From positions 27,501 to 91,500 of the forward strand of contig JAYKKM010000035.1 in assembly GCA_035772405.1 (NCBI GenBank): DNA of 64,000 nucleotides, in the 5' to 3' direction. The notes beneath the pieces are model-generated. The model was given only the letters and a program-made list of their open reading frames with translations. It did no database searches and was not told where the DNA came from. Below are positions 23,954 through 33,449 of this stretch, piece after piece. This stretch comes from Chrysogorgia sp. JL179-B06. Its lineage: Eukaryota > Cnidaria > Anthozoa > Scleralcyonacea > Chrysogorgiidae. Position 1 is the stretch's first letter. Each line of letters starts with the position of its first letter. A program made the position numbers and the translations under genes.

Positions 23954-24734
23954 GGTGAGCCAGTATTTTTGGACAGCTGTTTCTCTAGTAGCGCATGCTC
24001 AAGCATCCTGAATAGTAAATGTATTCGCTTGGAGCTGCTGGTCAAAATGGCGATAGGTAGTGTCGCGACAAATAAAGCTTTTGCGAAACCCACCGTCCCC
24101 CCTATTTTAATATAACTCCATCAGTTACCAGAACTGATGTTTGAAGGGTACATGTGCGAGCGAAAGGGTGCAGTAGGATCAGGATCAACGCTAGCCTGCG
24201 TGCAGTTCAACCGTAACGTAACGTAACGCACGGCTAGCTAAAGTCATGCGCATTTTTTAGCGTCGATCAGTACTAAGTAGGCAGGCCGATTTTTTAGCGT
24301 CAGAAAGTTAGCGAATGCTGATTATTGGAATGTAAACTGAATTAAGTAAGAAGCGCCATTGTTTTTGTCCGTCACAGCCGTTGTCAGGCAATATATAAAG
24401 TCTGTATATTTTAACCCTATCTAGACTGGGCTTTTTTGGTCTTCCGGGGTTTGCGGGTTGCGGAGAGGGGGGTCGAATCTGCCCGCTGGCAATATCTTCA
24501 AAACTATTAGATGTATGCAACAATGAAATTTTCACAGGTTGATGGCATATCGTACCGAAACGTAGCGTATTTCTTTGTTTCGTGAGCACTAGAGCCAAAC
24601 TAATGACTTTGACACAAAAGAAAACGCTACGTTACGTACTGACGCTTTCCACTTCCCATATTAGCGTTTGTGATTATTTGTCGGTCGTCGTCTGATATTG
24701 GTCGTGTGTTTCGATGCGAAGTCTAGGCCGGCGT

Positions 24735-25260
24735 TATTATAATCAAAAACATCCCTAAATCTATAAACAGAAGATTGTCAGACATTTCATCAGACGAATA
24801 TATATTCGACGAAGCAGCCACACCACACACAAAATCAAATATAAACCTTCACCAAATAAAACGAGACGCAACCGCAATAGAAAGATAACATGGTTAAACC
24901 CACCATTCAACAGAAATGTTAAAAATAAAAGCAACATAGGAAGAGAGTTCATGAACCTAATCGACACGAGTTTCCCGACAAGACATAAATTGAAGATAAA
25001 ATTCAATAGGAACACGCTTAAACTAAGTTACAGCTGTATGCCAAACGTGAAACAGACAATAGGCGGACACAACAAAGCCAAAAAGCCACACAACCCGCGC
25101 AGCACGACAACAGGAAGAACGACACCGAGCTTACCGAAGTACCGAACACTAATGGCAAATGAAGGACAAGCAAGAAGAATACCGCTTAATCACATGGAGT
25201 TGAATCATCGCTAAAGCCAAACCATACACCAACCACACGAAGAAATGTAACTTATGCGTG
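24735..25260 (+). pseudogene. Penelope-like element, RT C-terminal/linker fragment
   Basis: The frame reads [20 protein letters not shown], then after a frameshift [40 protein letters not shown] and GGHNKAKKP. This KNIPxSINxRLSxIS ... FNRNxxKxSYSCMxN block is the conserved region between the RT and the GIY-YIG domain in a widespread Penelope group. The downstream GIY-YIG part is not recognisable. 25260-25700 holds nothing clear apart from a short (AAT)n. Confidence 0.75.
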
Positions 25261-25744
25261 CACTGCAGAGAAACATTTGATAATAACTAAACCATCCATG
25301 GCAACCTTGAACAAACGCAATGATCTAATATTTAACTATTTTAACAATTTTTAAATTTTAATATTCTCACGACCATAATTGTTGGTGTAGTCTATTGACG
25401 TCTTTGTATTAAAATCCATATGTGTTCACCAATCGAGTAGTTCTGTCTATATTGCGAGGTCTATTGATTATATATTGTTCGCTGGTATCGTCGTGATTTT
25501 TTTTCATCTCTGGACGTACTTCCGGGTCCTTTGCACAAGATCATTGGCTCGAGAAATCAATGTTCATGTCCGGCGGTGCAGTGCGCTGTCTGCGAAGGAA
25601 CTTTGGAATGGTGAGCCAGCTGCAGCTTTTACTGATCGGGTAGCTATATAGGTCTGCAAGGTTGAGATGGGTTACTAATACTAATAATAATAATATTTAG
25701 AATATCCTACAAAGTTTAAATTTTCCTTCACCATAAATCTTTAG

Positions 25745-26060
25745 CATATATATATATATATATTTGGACAGACGACGTGAGCGGCCATTAGCGACTTGTG
25801 ATATGACGAACTACATAAACAGGTTTTTACGAAGGATATGCACGTTTGCGTAATATAATAGGCATGTGTGTTATGTATTTAGACTCGCTAATTCCAAATC
25901 TGTTTTCAGAATTGCAAACGATTAAATATATATACGACGAAACGGAAGCGGGCACAGCTATAAATTTCTAAGTACATAAACCGTTGTTTCGAAGGATATG
26001 CACGTTCTCGTACATATAATAGACACGTATGACAATCATCAATGATATAAAAATTCACTT
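25745..26060. repeat. Diverged tandem duplication, period about 160 bp
   Basis: TACATAAAC.G.TTTT.CGAAG followed by GATATGCACGTT occurs at about 25812 and 25974, each followed by (A)TATAATAG.CA(C/T)GT.TG. Confidence 0.65.
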
Positions 26061-26159
26061 TGTCGTAAAACTACATCTATACTAGAATTACAAATTGTAA
26101 GTGAAATGCTGCGAGTAAATACTGGGCAGCAGTACATCATAATATACACTAATATATTA

Positions 26160-26337
26160 TTAAACCATACCTCGACTAAATCTGTTTGTCGGAGTTTTAC
26201 CAATATTTATACTTTTAACTTACCTTGTTTGGTTGGTTGGGTAACAGGTGGTCCGATTGGCTCCTGTTTGATTGGTTCCGTGATGCTTGGAATAGGATCA
26301 GATTGATTGGTCCTACTGATCCTGATCCGCTTACCAA
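26160..26337 (-). repeat. Split direct repeat B2
   Basis: 178 bp starting TTAAACCATACCTCGACTAA, essentially identical to B1 at 26609-26786. Confidence 0.85.
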
Positions 26338-26419
26338 TCGGACCTTACCTGTACCCTTCAAACATCAGTTGTGGAACTGATGGAGTAATTAAATCTTGTT
26401 AAAGAGGTGGGATGGTGGG

Positions 26420-26588
26420 TGCGTATTTCTTCCGCGTTGATTACTGTGCACTGCGTCGTTTGCGTTTATTGCGTGACAATAACTTCGACTGCTATCGGAT
26501 TACGGTTGCGTTGCATTCGAATGTCAATCTTGTGCGTCATCGATATCCTGGGGCGTATGCATCGTAGCACGTCTCCTTTGGTTTAACC
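26420..26588 (-). repeat. Split direct repeat A2
   Basis: 169 bp, starts TGCGTATTTCTTCCGCGTTG, same as A1 at 31672-31840. Confidence 0.9.
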
Positions 26589-26608
26589 TTGGTTATAACT
26601 AACCTCAT

Positions 26609-26786
26609 TTAAACCATACCTCGACTAAATCTGTTTGTCGGAGTTTTACCAATATTTATACTTTTAACTTACCTTGTTTGGTTGGTTGGGTAACAGGTGG
26701 TCCGATTGGCTCCTGTTTGATTGGTTCCGTGATGCTTGGAATAGGATCAGATTGATTGGTCCTACTGATCCTGATCCGCTTACCAA
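26609..26786 (-). repeat. Split direct repeat B1
   Basis: 178 bp direct repeat of B2. It lies 20 bp from A2. Confidence 0.85.
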
Positions 26787-26889
26787 ACTGAGAGATCACT
26801 GGTTTGAGATCTCAGCTTCCAAGTATCTCTAAATAATTCCGTAATTCTCTGGACGACTTATTGGCGATGTTACCCAACCGGATTCGCTA

Positions 26890-27794
26890 CTTGCGTATAT
26901 GCGTGTTCAACCATGAGAATTGCGACGTGAGCTCGTTTCCAAGAAGGTCGCGTAATTTGCGTGTTCAACCATGAGCGCAACGACTTGAGCTCGTTCAACG
27001 ATGGTCGCGTAATTTGCGTGTTCAACCATGAGCGTTGCGACCTGAGCTCGTTCAACGATGGTCTTTGCGTGTTTAACCATGAGCGTTGCGACCTGAGCTC
27101 GTTCAACGATGGTCACGTAATTTGCGTATTCAACCATGATCGTTGCGACCTGAGCTCGTTCAACGATGATCTTTGCGTGTTTAATCATGAGCGTTGCGAC
27201 CTGAGCTCGTTCAACGATGATCTTGCGTGTTCGATCATGAGCGTTGCGACCTGAGCTCGTTCAACGATGATCTTTGCGTGTTCGATCATGAGCGTTGCGA
27301 CCTGAGCTCGTTCAACGATGATCTTTGCGTGTTCAATCATGAGCGTTGCGACCTGAGCTCGTTCAACGATGATCTTTCCGTGTTCGATCATGAGCGTTGC
27401 GACCTAAGCTCGTTCAACGATGATCTTGCGTGTTCGATCATGAGCGTTGCGACCTGAGCTCGTTCAACGATGATCTTTGCGTGTTCAATCATGAGCGTTG
27501 CGACCTGAGCTCGTTCAACGATGATCTTTTCGTGTTCGATCATGAGCGTTGCGACCTGAGCTCGTTCAACGATGATCTTTGCGTGTTCAATCATGAGCGT
27601 TGCGACCTGAGCTCGTTCAACGATGATCTTTTCGTGTTCGATCATGAGCGTTGCGACCTGAGCTCGTTCAACGATGATCTTTGCGTGTTCAATCATGAGC
27701 GTTGCGACCTGAGCTCGTTCAACGATGATCTTTTCGTGTTCGATCATGAGCGTTGCGACCTGAGCTCGTTCAACGATGATCTTTGCGTGTTCAT
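26890..27794. repeat. 51-bp minisatellite inside the PAT/Ngaro element
   Basis: The unit is GCGTTGCGACCTGAGCTCGT, TCAACGATGATCTTTGCGTG, TTC(A/G)ATCATGA (51 bp, 17 codons). About 17 copies, the first ones carrying an extra ACGTAATT. Open on both strands because the unit is a multiple of 3. Confidence 0.95.
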
Positions 27795-28664
27795 ATCGGA
27801 TCCATTGTCGATTGCGTAATTGGGTTCATCGGACCCGTTATCGATTGCGTAATTGGGTTCATCGGACGCGGTATCCATTGCGTAATTGCATTCATCGGAT
27901 CCATTGCCGATTGCGTAATTGGGTTCATCGCACCCGTTCTCGATTGCGTAATTGGGTTCATCGGACCCGTTATCGATTGCGTAATTGGGTTCATCGGACC
28001 CGTTATCGATTGCGTAATTGGGTTCATCGGACCCGGTATCCATTGCGTAATTGGGTTCATCGGACCCATTGTCGATTGCGTAATTGGGTTCATCGGACCC
28101 GTTATCGATTGCGTAATTGGGTCATCGGACCCGTTATCGATTGCGTAATTGGGTCATCGTTATCGATTGCGTAATTGGGTTCATCGGACCCATTGTCGAT
28201 TGCGTAATTGGGTTCATCGGACCCGTTATCGATTGCGTAATTGGGTCATCGGACCCGTTATCGATTGCGTAATTGGGTCATCGGACCCCGTATCGATTGC
28301 GTAATCGGGTTCATCGGACCCGGTATCGATTGCGTAATTGGGTCATCGGACCCGGTATCCAATGCGTAATTGCATTCATCAGATCCATTGCCGATTGCGT
28401 AATTGGGTTCATCGGACCCGTTCTCGATTGCGTAATTGGGTTCATCGGACCCATTGTCGATTGCGTAATTGGGTTCATCGGACCCGTTATCGATTGCGTA
28501 ATTGGGTCATCGGACCCGTTATCGGTTGCGTAATTGGGTCATCGGACCCCGTATCGATTGTGTAATTGGGTCATTGGATCCGGTATCGATTGCGTAATTG
28601 GGTCATCGGGCCCGTTATGGATTGCGTAATTTGATTCATCGGGCCTCTGATCGATTGCGTGAGT
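27795..28664. repeat. 33-bp minisatellite A
   Basis: The unit is GATTGCGTAATTGGGTTCAT followed by CGGACCCGTTATC (33 bp, 11 codons), with 30-bp variants. It begins right at the 3' end of the recombinase fragment; in the minus frame the unit reads DNGSDEPNYAI. Confidence 0.95.
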
Positions 28665-28868
28665 GGGAATGTCCAACATGCGTGCTGGTGTGCGAATGTA
28701 TAGTCGGTATGCGTTGCTTTCCCAACGTCCTAATAACTTGATTATGTGGTCTGGTGGTTGTGTCCCGAGTAAGTTCCCTGAAGTCCTGCCTGCATTAAAA
28801 GGTTCTGTAGCCTTTTTGAGAGATTCGCTCTAGTTAGAGGTTTGCCATCCCGGTGAATAAACAATGGG
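28664..28868 (-). pseudogene. Tyrosine recombinase C-terminal fragment
   Basis: The minus strand reads LFIHRDGKPLTRANLSKRLQ, NLLMQAGLQGTYSGH, then after a deletion and frame change PDHIIKLLGRWESNAYRLYI and RTPARML. This matches the C-terminus of DIRS/Ngaro tyrosine recombinases (GxPLTR..., YSGHSFRxGAAT, LGRWxSxAYxxYIRT). The GHSFR segment is broken after GH, so the H-x-x-R arginine is lost. The candidate nucleophile Tyr is present. Inactive. Confidence 0.8.
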
Positions 28869-29639
28869 CCTGAGCTCGTTTTACACACGATAGTCGCGTA
28901 ATTTGCGTGTTCAACCAAACCATGAGCGTTGCGACGTGAGCTCGTTTTACACGCGATGGTCGCATCATTTGCGCGTTCAGCCAAGAGCGTTGCGATGTGG
29001 GCTCGTTTTACGCACAATGCTCGCGTAATTTGCGTGTTCAACGATGAGCGTTGCGACATGGGCTCGTTTTACACACTATGCTCGCGTAATTTGCGTGTTA
29101 AAACATGAGCGTTGCGACGTGGGCTCGTTTTACACACTATGCTCGCGTAATTTGCGCGTTAAACCATGAGCGTTGCGACGTGGACTCGTTTTACACACTA
29201 TGCTCGCGTAATTTGCGCGTTAAACCATGAGCGTTGCGACGTGGACTCGTTTTACACACTATGCTCGCGTAATTTGCGCGTTAAACCATGAGCGTTGCGA
29301 CGTGGACTCGTTTTACACACTATGCTCGCGTAATTTGCGCGTTAAACCATGAGCGTTGCGACGTGGACTCGTTTTACACACTATGCTCGCGTAATTTGCG
29401 CGTTAAACCATGAGCGTTGCGACGTGGGCTCGTTTTACACATGATGGTCGCGTAATTTGCGTGTTCAACCATGAGGGTTTTTGACGTGGGCTCGTTTTGC
29501 GTGTTCAACCATGAGCCTTGCGACGTGGGCCGCTGTACACGCGACAGTCGCGTAATGTGTGTTCAACCATGAGGGTTTTGACGTGGGCTCGTTTTGCGTG
29601 TTCAACCACGAGCGTTGCGACGTAGGTTGGGTTCTTTGC
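28869..29639. repeat. 61-bp minisatellite
   Basis: The unit is GCGTAATTTGCGCGTTAAAC, CATGAGCGTTGCGACGTGGA, CTCGTTTTACACACTATGCT, C. About 12 copies, most regular at 29040-29420. It shares CATGAGCGTTGCGAC and GCTCGTT words with the 51-bp array. Confidence 0.95.
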
Positions 29640-30310
29640 ACACGTTGATTGCGTAATTGGGTTCTTCGAACCCATCATTGATTGCGTAATTGGGTTCTTT
29701 GCAGCCATCCTTGATTGCGTAATTGGGTTCTTTGCACCCATCAAGGATTGCGAAATTGGGTTCTTTGCACACATGATTGATTGCGTAATTGTGTTATTTG
29801 CACCCATGATTGATTGCGTAATTGCGTTCTTTGAACCCATGATTGATTGCGTAATTGGGTTCTTTTCAGCCATGATTGATTGCGTGATTGGGTTCTTTCC
29901 GCCCATCATTGATTGCTTAATTGGGTTCTTTGCACCCATTATTGATTGCGTATTGGATTCTTTTCACCCATCATTGATTGCGTAATTGCGTTCTTTTCAC
30001 CAATCATCGATTGCGTAATTGCGTTCTTTTCACCCATCATTGATTGCGTGATTGGGTTCTTTGCACCCATTATTGATTGCTTAATTGGGTTTTTTGCACC
30101 CATCATTGATTGCGCGCGTAATTGGGTTCTTTGAACCCATCATTGATTGCGAAATTGGGCGTAATTTTGGGCTCTTTGCCCCAGTATCGATTGCGTGCTT
30201 GGGTTGTTTAGTAATCTTTACACCCATTGTCGATCACGTAATTGCGCTCTTTGTACTCATTATCGAACGCATGATTGCGCTCTTTGCACCTCTGACCTCC
30301 TCGGTTGCAT
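29640..30310. repeat. 33-bp minisatellite B
   Basis: The unit is GATTGCGTAATTGGGTTCTT followed by TGCACCCATCATT. It is clearly related to 33-bp array A (shared GATTGCGTAATTGGGTTC). Confidence 0.95.
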
Positions 30311-30351
30311 AACTGGATTATCTGCGCCCTTATCAATGGCGTAGCTGGGAT

Positions 30352-30960
30352 CTACATACCCGTCATCCTTTGCATAATTAGGATTATCCATTGCAACATG
30401 TCCGCAACACCATCAATGAATGGTGCAGAGCGATGGCCAAACGAGAGGACTACGTCTACATAGAATTTCCCGCGCCATTTCATGCCAAGTAGATACCGAT
30501 CGCGTGGGTGTACTGGACTGATGCGATAGGCGCTCTTAATATCTAGTTTGCTATGAGTGCATCTTTTCGAGCCTCCATAATTAGTTTTATCGCGTCGTCG
30601 ACCTTGCAGTACTGCGTGTGACACGAACTTGGATCAATCGCATAACGTCAAAACGGCTAATGTGAAGCTCTTCAATTGGTGGGGTCTAGAAGAGGCCTTC
30701 TACTCGACCTAGGCGTATTTCTTTAGAAAGATAATCATCTATAATTTTCGGGTGAGTCAAAGCATAATGCAGTTGACGTTCGCTGACTTTAAATTTCATT
30801 CACGGTTAAAAAAAATGAGGAAAAACAACTTCGTCGGCCATCCATAGTAAACAGGACTTTCTTACGATCAGGGTGTAGTGCGAGTTCCATTGCATATTGT
30901 TCAACACTAATGGGAGATTCATGTGGAGTAACAAGAACAAAGTTACTTTTCTATCGCTTA
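30352..30960 (-). pseudogene. DIRS/Ngaro-type reverse transcriptase fragment
   Basis: The minus strand shows, across several frameshifts, ESPISVEQYAMELALHPDRK near 30900, LHYALTHPKIIDDYLSKEIR and LGRVEGLF near 30740, and KLDIKSAYRISPVHPRDRYL, LGMKWRGKFYVDVVLSFGHR, SAPFIDGVADMLQWI to about 30370. These match the palm N-terminal half of DIRS-type RTs (LxKxDIKSAYRxVPVHPxDxxLLGxxWxGxxYxDxxLPFGLRSAP). The catalytic (Y/V)xDD part and RNase H are missing, replaced by minisatellite. Confidence 0.8.
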
Positions 30961-31017
30961 GATGTGCTGCGGCTTCTTCGACGTGATGATCTAGGCCGGT
31001 GACTTTCTGGTCGATGG

Positions 31018-31665
31018 CTATCGTGCCCTCGAGGGCAGGCAATACGGCGATGTGTCCCTAATAAAAAGGGGGTGTCTCAATTCCGGGGGCAGGGTATTTT
31101 GCCCTGCTTCGTGAGCAGCTATATGTTCGTAGATCATTTGCGAAGTATAATTCGTCCTCGCGCTATTAACCCCGGAATTAACCCCCATGGTTGGGTTTTG
31201 GCCACTTTCGCCCATTATGTGATGTTCGAGTGTAGGGCCACTTGGTAGCGTTATGCCAGCACCTTCGGTCACATGAACGAACCCAGGGGCGTATAAATGT
31301 GGTAGGGACGTACCTTGTCTCTGCTCGACCATTATTCCTTCGTCAGATGGCGTGTTTCGAGTTGAACGCTCGCGAGGCCCGCTCGACGGCAAAACATTGA
31401 ACGTACCTGCGTTTTCGAGCGCCCGTACACGAGATGTAGCGGCACTTGATTGTTGTTTGGCGCTGGCCAACGGACCTTCTTGTGAGAGCGATTGCGCGAC
31501 AACTTTGTGTAAGGCGGAGATAAATTCCGGGTGGTTCCACGGCATCTGTTCGCTAGATCTCGTCTCCCTCGCCATTCCTGAGCCAGAGGCTTCGCTTGGG
31601 GTTACCTCTTCATGTACCATGTTTGTCTCCGACATTATTTTCTTTCTTTCTTTTCGTTTTCCCAC
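31018..31665 (-). CDS. Gag-like ORF of the PAT/Ngaro element
   Basis: An open frame of 215 codons. It starts just after A1 (31672), as expected for ORF1. It has a charged N-terminus (MGKRKERKK), a Ser/Gly-rich middle, and HHIMGESGQNPTMGVNSGVN followed by an MIYEHIAAHEAGQ stretch. No zinc knuckle was seen. The function is inferred from its position only. The uninterrupted frame contrasts with the broken RT downstream. Confidence 0.55.
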   Translation of the reverse strand: MGKRKERKKIMSETNMVHEEVTPSEASGSGMARETRSSEQMPWNHPEFISALHKVVAQSLSQEGPLASAKQQSSAATSRVRALENAGTFNVLPSSGPRERSTRNTPSDEGIMVEQRQGTSLPHLYAPGFVHVTEGAGITLPSGPTLEHHIMGESGQNPTMGVNSGVNSARTNYTSQMIYEHIAAHEAGQNTLPPELRHPLFIRDTSPYCLPSRAR

Positions 31666-31671
31666 GATAAC

Positions 31672-31840
31672 TGCGTATTTCTTCCGCGTTGATTACTGTG
31701 CACTGCGTCGTTTGCGTTTATTGCGTGACAATAACTTCGACTGCTATCGGATTACGGTTGCGTTGCATTCGAATGTCAATCTTGTGCGTCATCGATATCC
31801 TGGGGCGTATGCATCGTAGCACGTCTCCTTTGGTTTAACC
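31672..31840 (-). repeat. Split direct repeat A1
   Basis: 169-bp 5' terminal repeat of the minus-strand element, identical to A2 over nearly its whole length. It ends 10 bp before the Harbinger left terminus. Confidence 0.9.
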
Positions 31841-32072
31841 TACGCCATAAGGCCCGTTTACACTACACTCATTTTTGGCACGGCACTCTTAAATAATGGC
31901 ACGCGGATTGTTTTCTTAAAAATTTTGGCAACGTTTACACTACAAAAGTTGGCGGACCAGTTAACCCCCAACGGCACCCTTGATCACGAATAGGGTCCGC
32001 TTAAGAATTGCGCCCTTAAACAAAACTGTAGCGGTTATACGAGTTCGCGCCACTTCGCGGGCTTTTTCAAAC

Positions 32073-32900
32073 ATGGCGGATGTGAAAGCGATAAACAATT
32101 TGGCACTTTGGTATTTTTACCTGAAAAAACGACGAAACTCGAAACTCACACAAATATGTAGGAGAGAATTCATTGAAATTGTATTAGCCCTATTTAATCG
32201 GCAAAGAAATAGAACACTGTGGATGCAGACGAGGCGTACAACGACGAGCTTTGGTATGCTAACTTCAGAGTTACGAAGGGAACATTTGCATTTATCCTTG
32301 GTAAGCTTGAACAAGATATGGCTCATCAAAATACACGTTTGCGTGAATCAGTTTCAGCGAAGCAACGCCTGGCTGTTACACTGTATTATTTTGCATCTAC
32401 TGCGGAGTACCGCACAATTGGCAACTTATTTGGAGTTTCTGGTTATTGGTTGGCCAGGAAGCGTTCACGACGCACGAGTTTTTTCGAACTCTACCATATT
32501 TGAGAAAGGAAACGAAAACAGTCTCTTTCCTGATGATCTTACTAGGGAAATATATGTGGGGTGGATGTACCAGCAGTCATTATTGCTGATGCAGCCTATC
32601 CGTTGTTACCATGGTTATTGAAAGGGTACCCAATGAACGAGGCAACAAGAAGCCAACGATTATTTAACTATCGCCTTGCCCGTGCCCGAATGACGGTGTA
32701 AACACCTTTGGTATATGATGGAAAGGAGATACATCAGATTCACCAAGCGGGTAGACATGGATATAACTGCTGTAGTACATGTTATACTTGCTTCCTGTAT
32801 TCTACATAATATATGCGAAGCCCTCAAAAATGAATTTCTGCCGAACTGGGATGAAGCTGAAGAAATGAGAGGAAGCAGGCACGCCAATGGATGAACTTGA
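32073..32900 (+). pseudogene. HARBI1-type transposase, decayed
   Basis: ATG at 32073 (MADVKAINNLALW). From 32219, one frame over, NDELWYANFRVTKGTFAFIL, then LRESVSAKQRLAVTLYYFAS and YRTIGNLFGVS match the N-terminal and helix-turn-helix part. A deletion then joins directly to GWPGSVHDARVFSNSTIFEK, so the segment with the first catalytic Asp (I-D-G-T-H-I) is gone. Further frames give PAVIIADAAYPLLPWLLKGY and FNYRLARARMTV, and HVILASCILHNICEALKNEF. At least three frameshifts. The acidic residue of the HDA motif and the ADAAYP motif are readable. Confidence 0.85.
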
Positions 32901-33449
32901 ACAAGACGCTGAGCTGGTCCGTAACGCTTTGACTGAATATTTTATGGGCCAACAACAGTAGTCAATAGTAGTGCATTCAGTCAGGAATAGAATTAAAAAT
33001 TTCAAATCGATGTTTGAAGACTATGCTTCCAGTCAAGCAATTGCCCATTTTGCAAGTTATATTATGGGACGAAGGGAAAACTATCTTTAATAGTCTGTAG
33101 CACCACTGTTTACTTGCCCTAAACTACTGGAGTGTAATTCTGGAAATAGCATATTTGTTAGAGTGTTTGGCATGTACAATCAGATCCAGCCTGAATTAAA
33201 GTATATACATCATAACTGTTCAAAGTTTCATATAAATAACAAATTAACAATATCAACAATTACATGAACAAGTATAAGATATTTATAGATATAAGTATTT
33301 TTCCCTTTTGGGCTCTATTCTTGAAAAGTTGCTAACCATTAATAAATAGTTTGTAAATGGTATAACTACATGTATAATGATTGTTTACAATGTCAAACAA
33401 GAAATAACGTTAACGTCAATAGTCTCACTTGTGATGCAACATGCAGTTT

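Larger units (their letters stand above)
26160..31840 (-). mobile_element. PAT/Ngaro-type (DIRS order) retroelement with split direct repeats
   Basis: Minus-strand order: A1 (31672-31840), gag-like ORF, RT, minisatellites, tyrosine recombinase fragment, more minisatellites, then B1 (26609-26786), A2 (26420-26588), B2 (26160-26337). A1/A2 are both 169 bp and B1/B2 both 178 bp, all direct repeats. This A1...B1-A2-B2 layout is the known end structure of PAT-like and Ngaro elements. It is a tyrosine-recombinase element, so no target duplication is expected. The termini look complete. The protein genes are decayed. Confidence 0.85.

Noticed and set aside
23516..24115. 199-aa ORF with LYAVVL repeats, resembling a membrane protein
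   Set aside because: The hydrophobic repeats are the 21-bp minisatellite. The flanks are the end of a hAT element and non-coding sequence.
26890..30310. CRISPR-like arrays
   Set aside because: Units are contiguous tandem repeats without unique spacers, in a eukaryotic sequence. The same holds for the 19-bp array at 16385.
26870..30312. Many long overlapping ORFs on both strands
   Set aside because: They come from minisatellites with unit lengths divisible by three (33, 51 bp) that lack stops. Only the flanking RT and recombinase fragments have family signatures.
31352..31819. 155-aa plus-strand ORF
   Set aside because: It lies antisense to the open gag-like ORF and runs into the A1 repeat.
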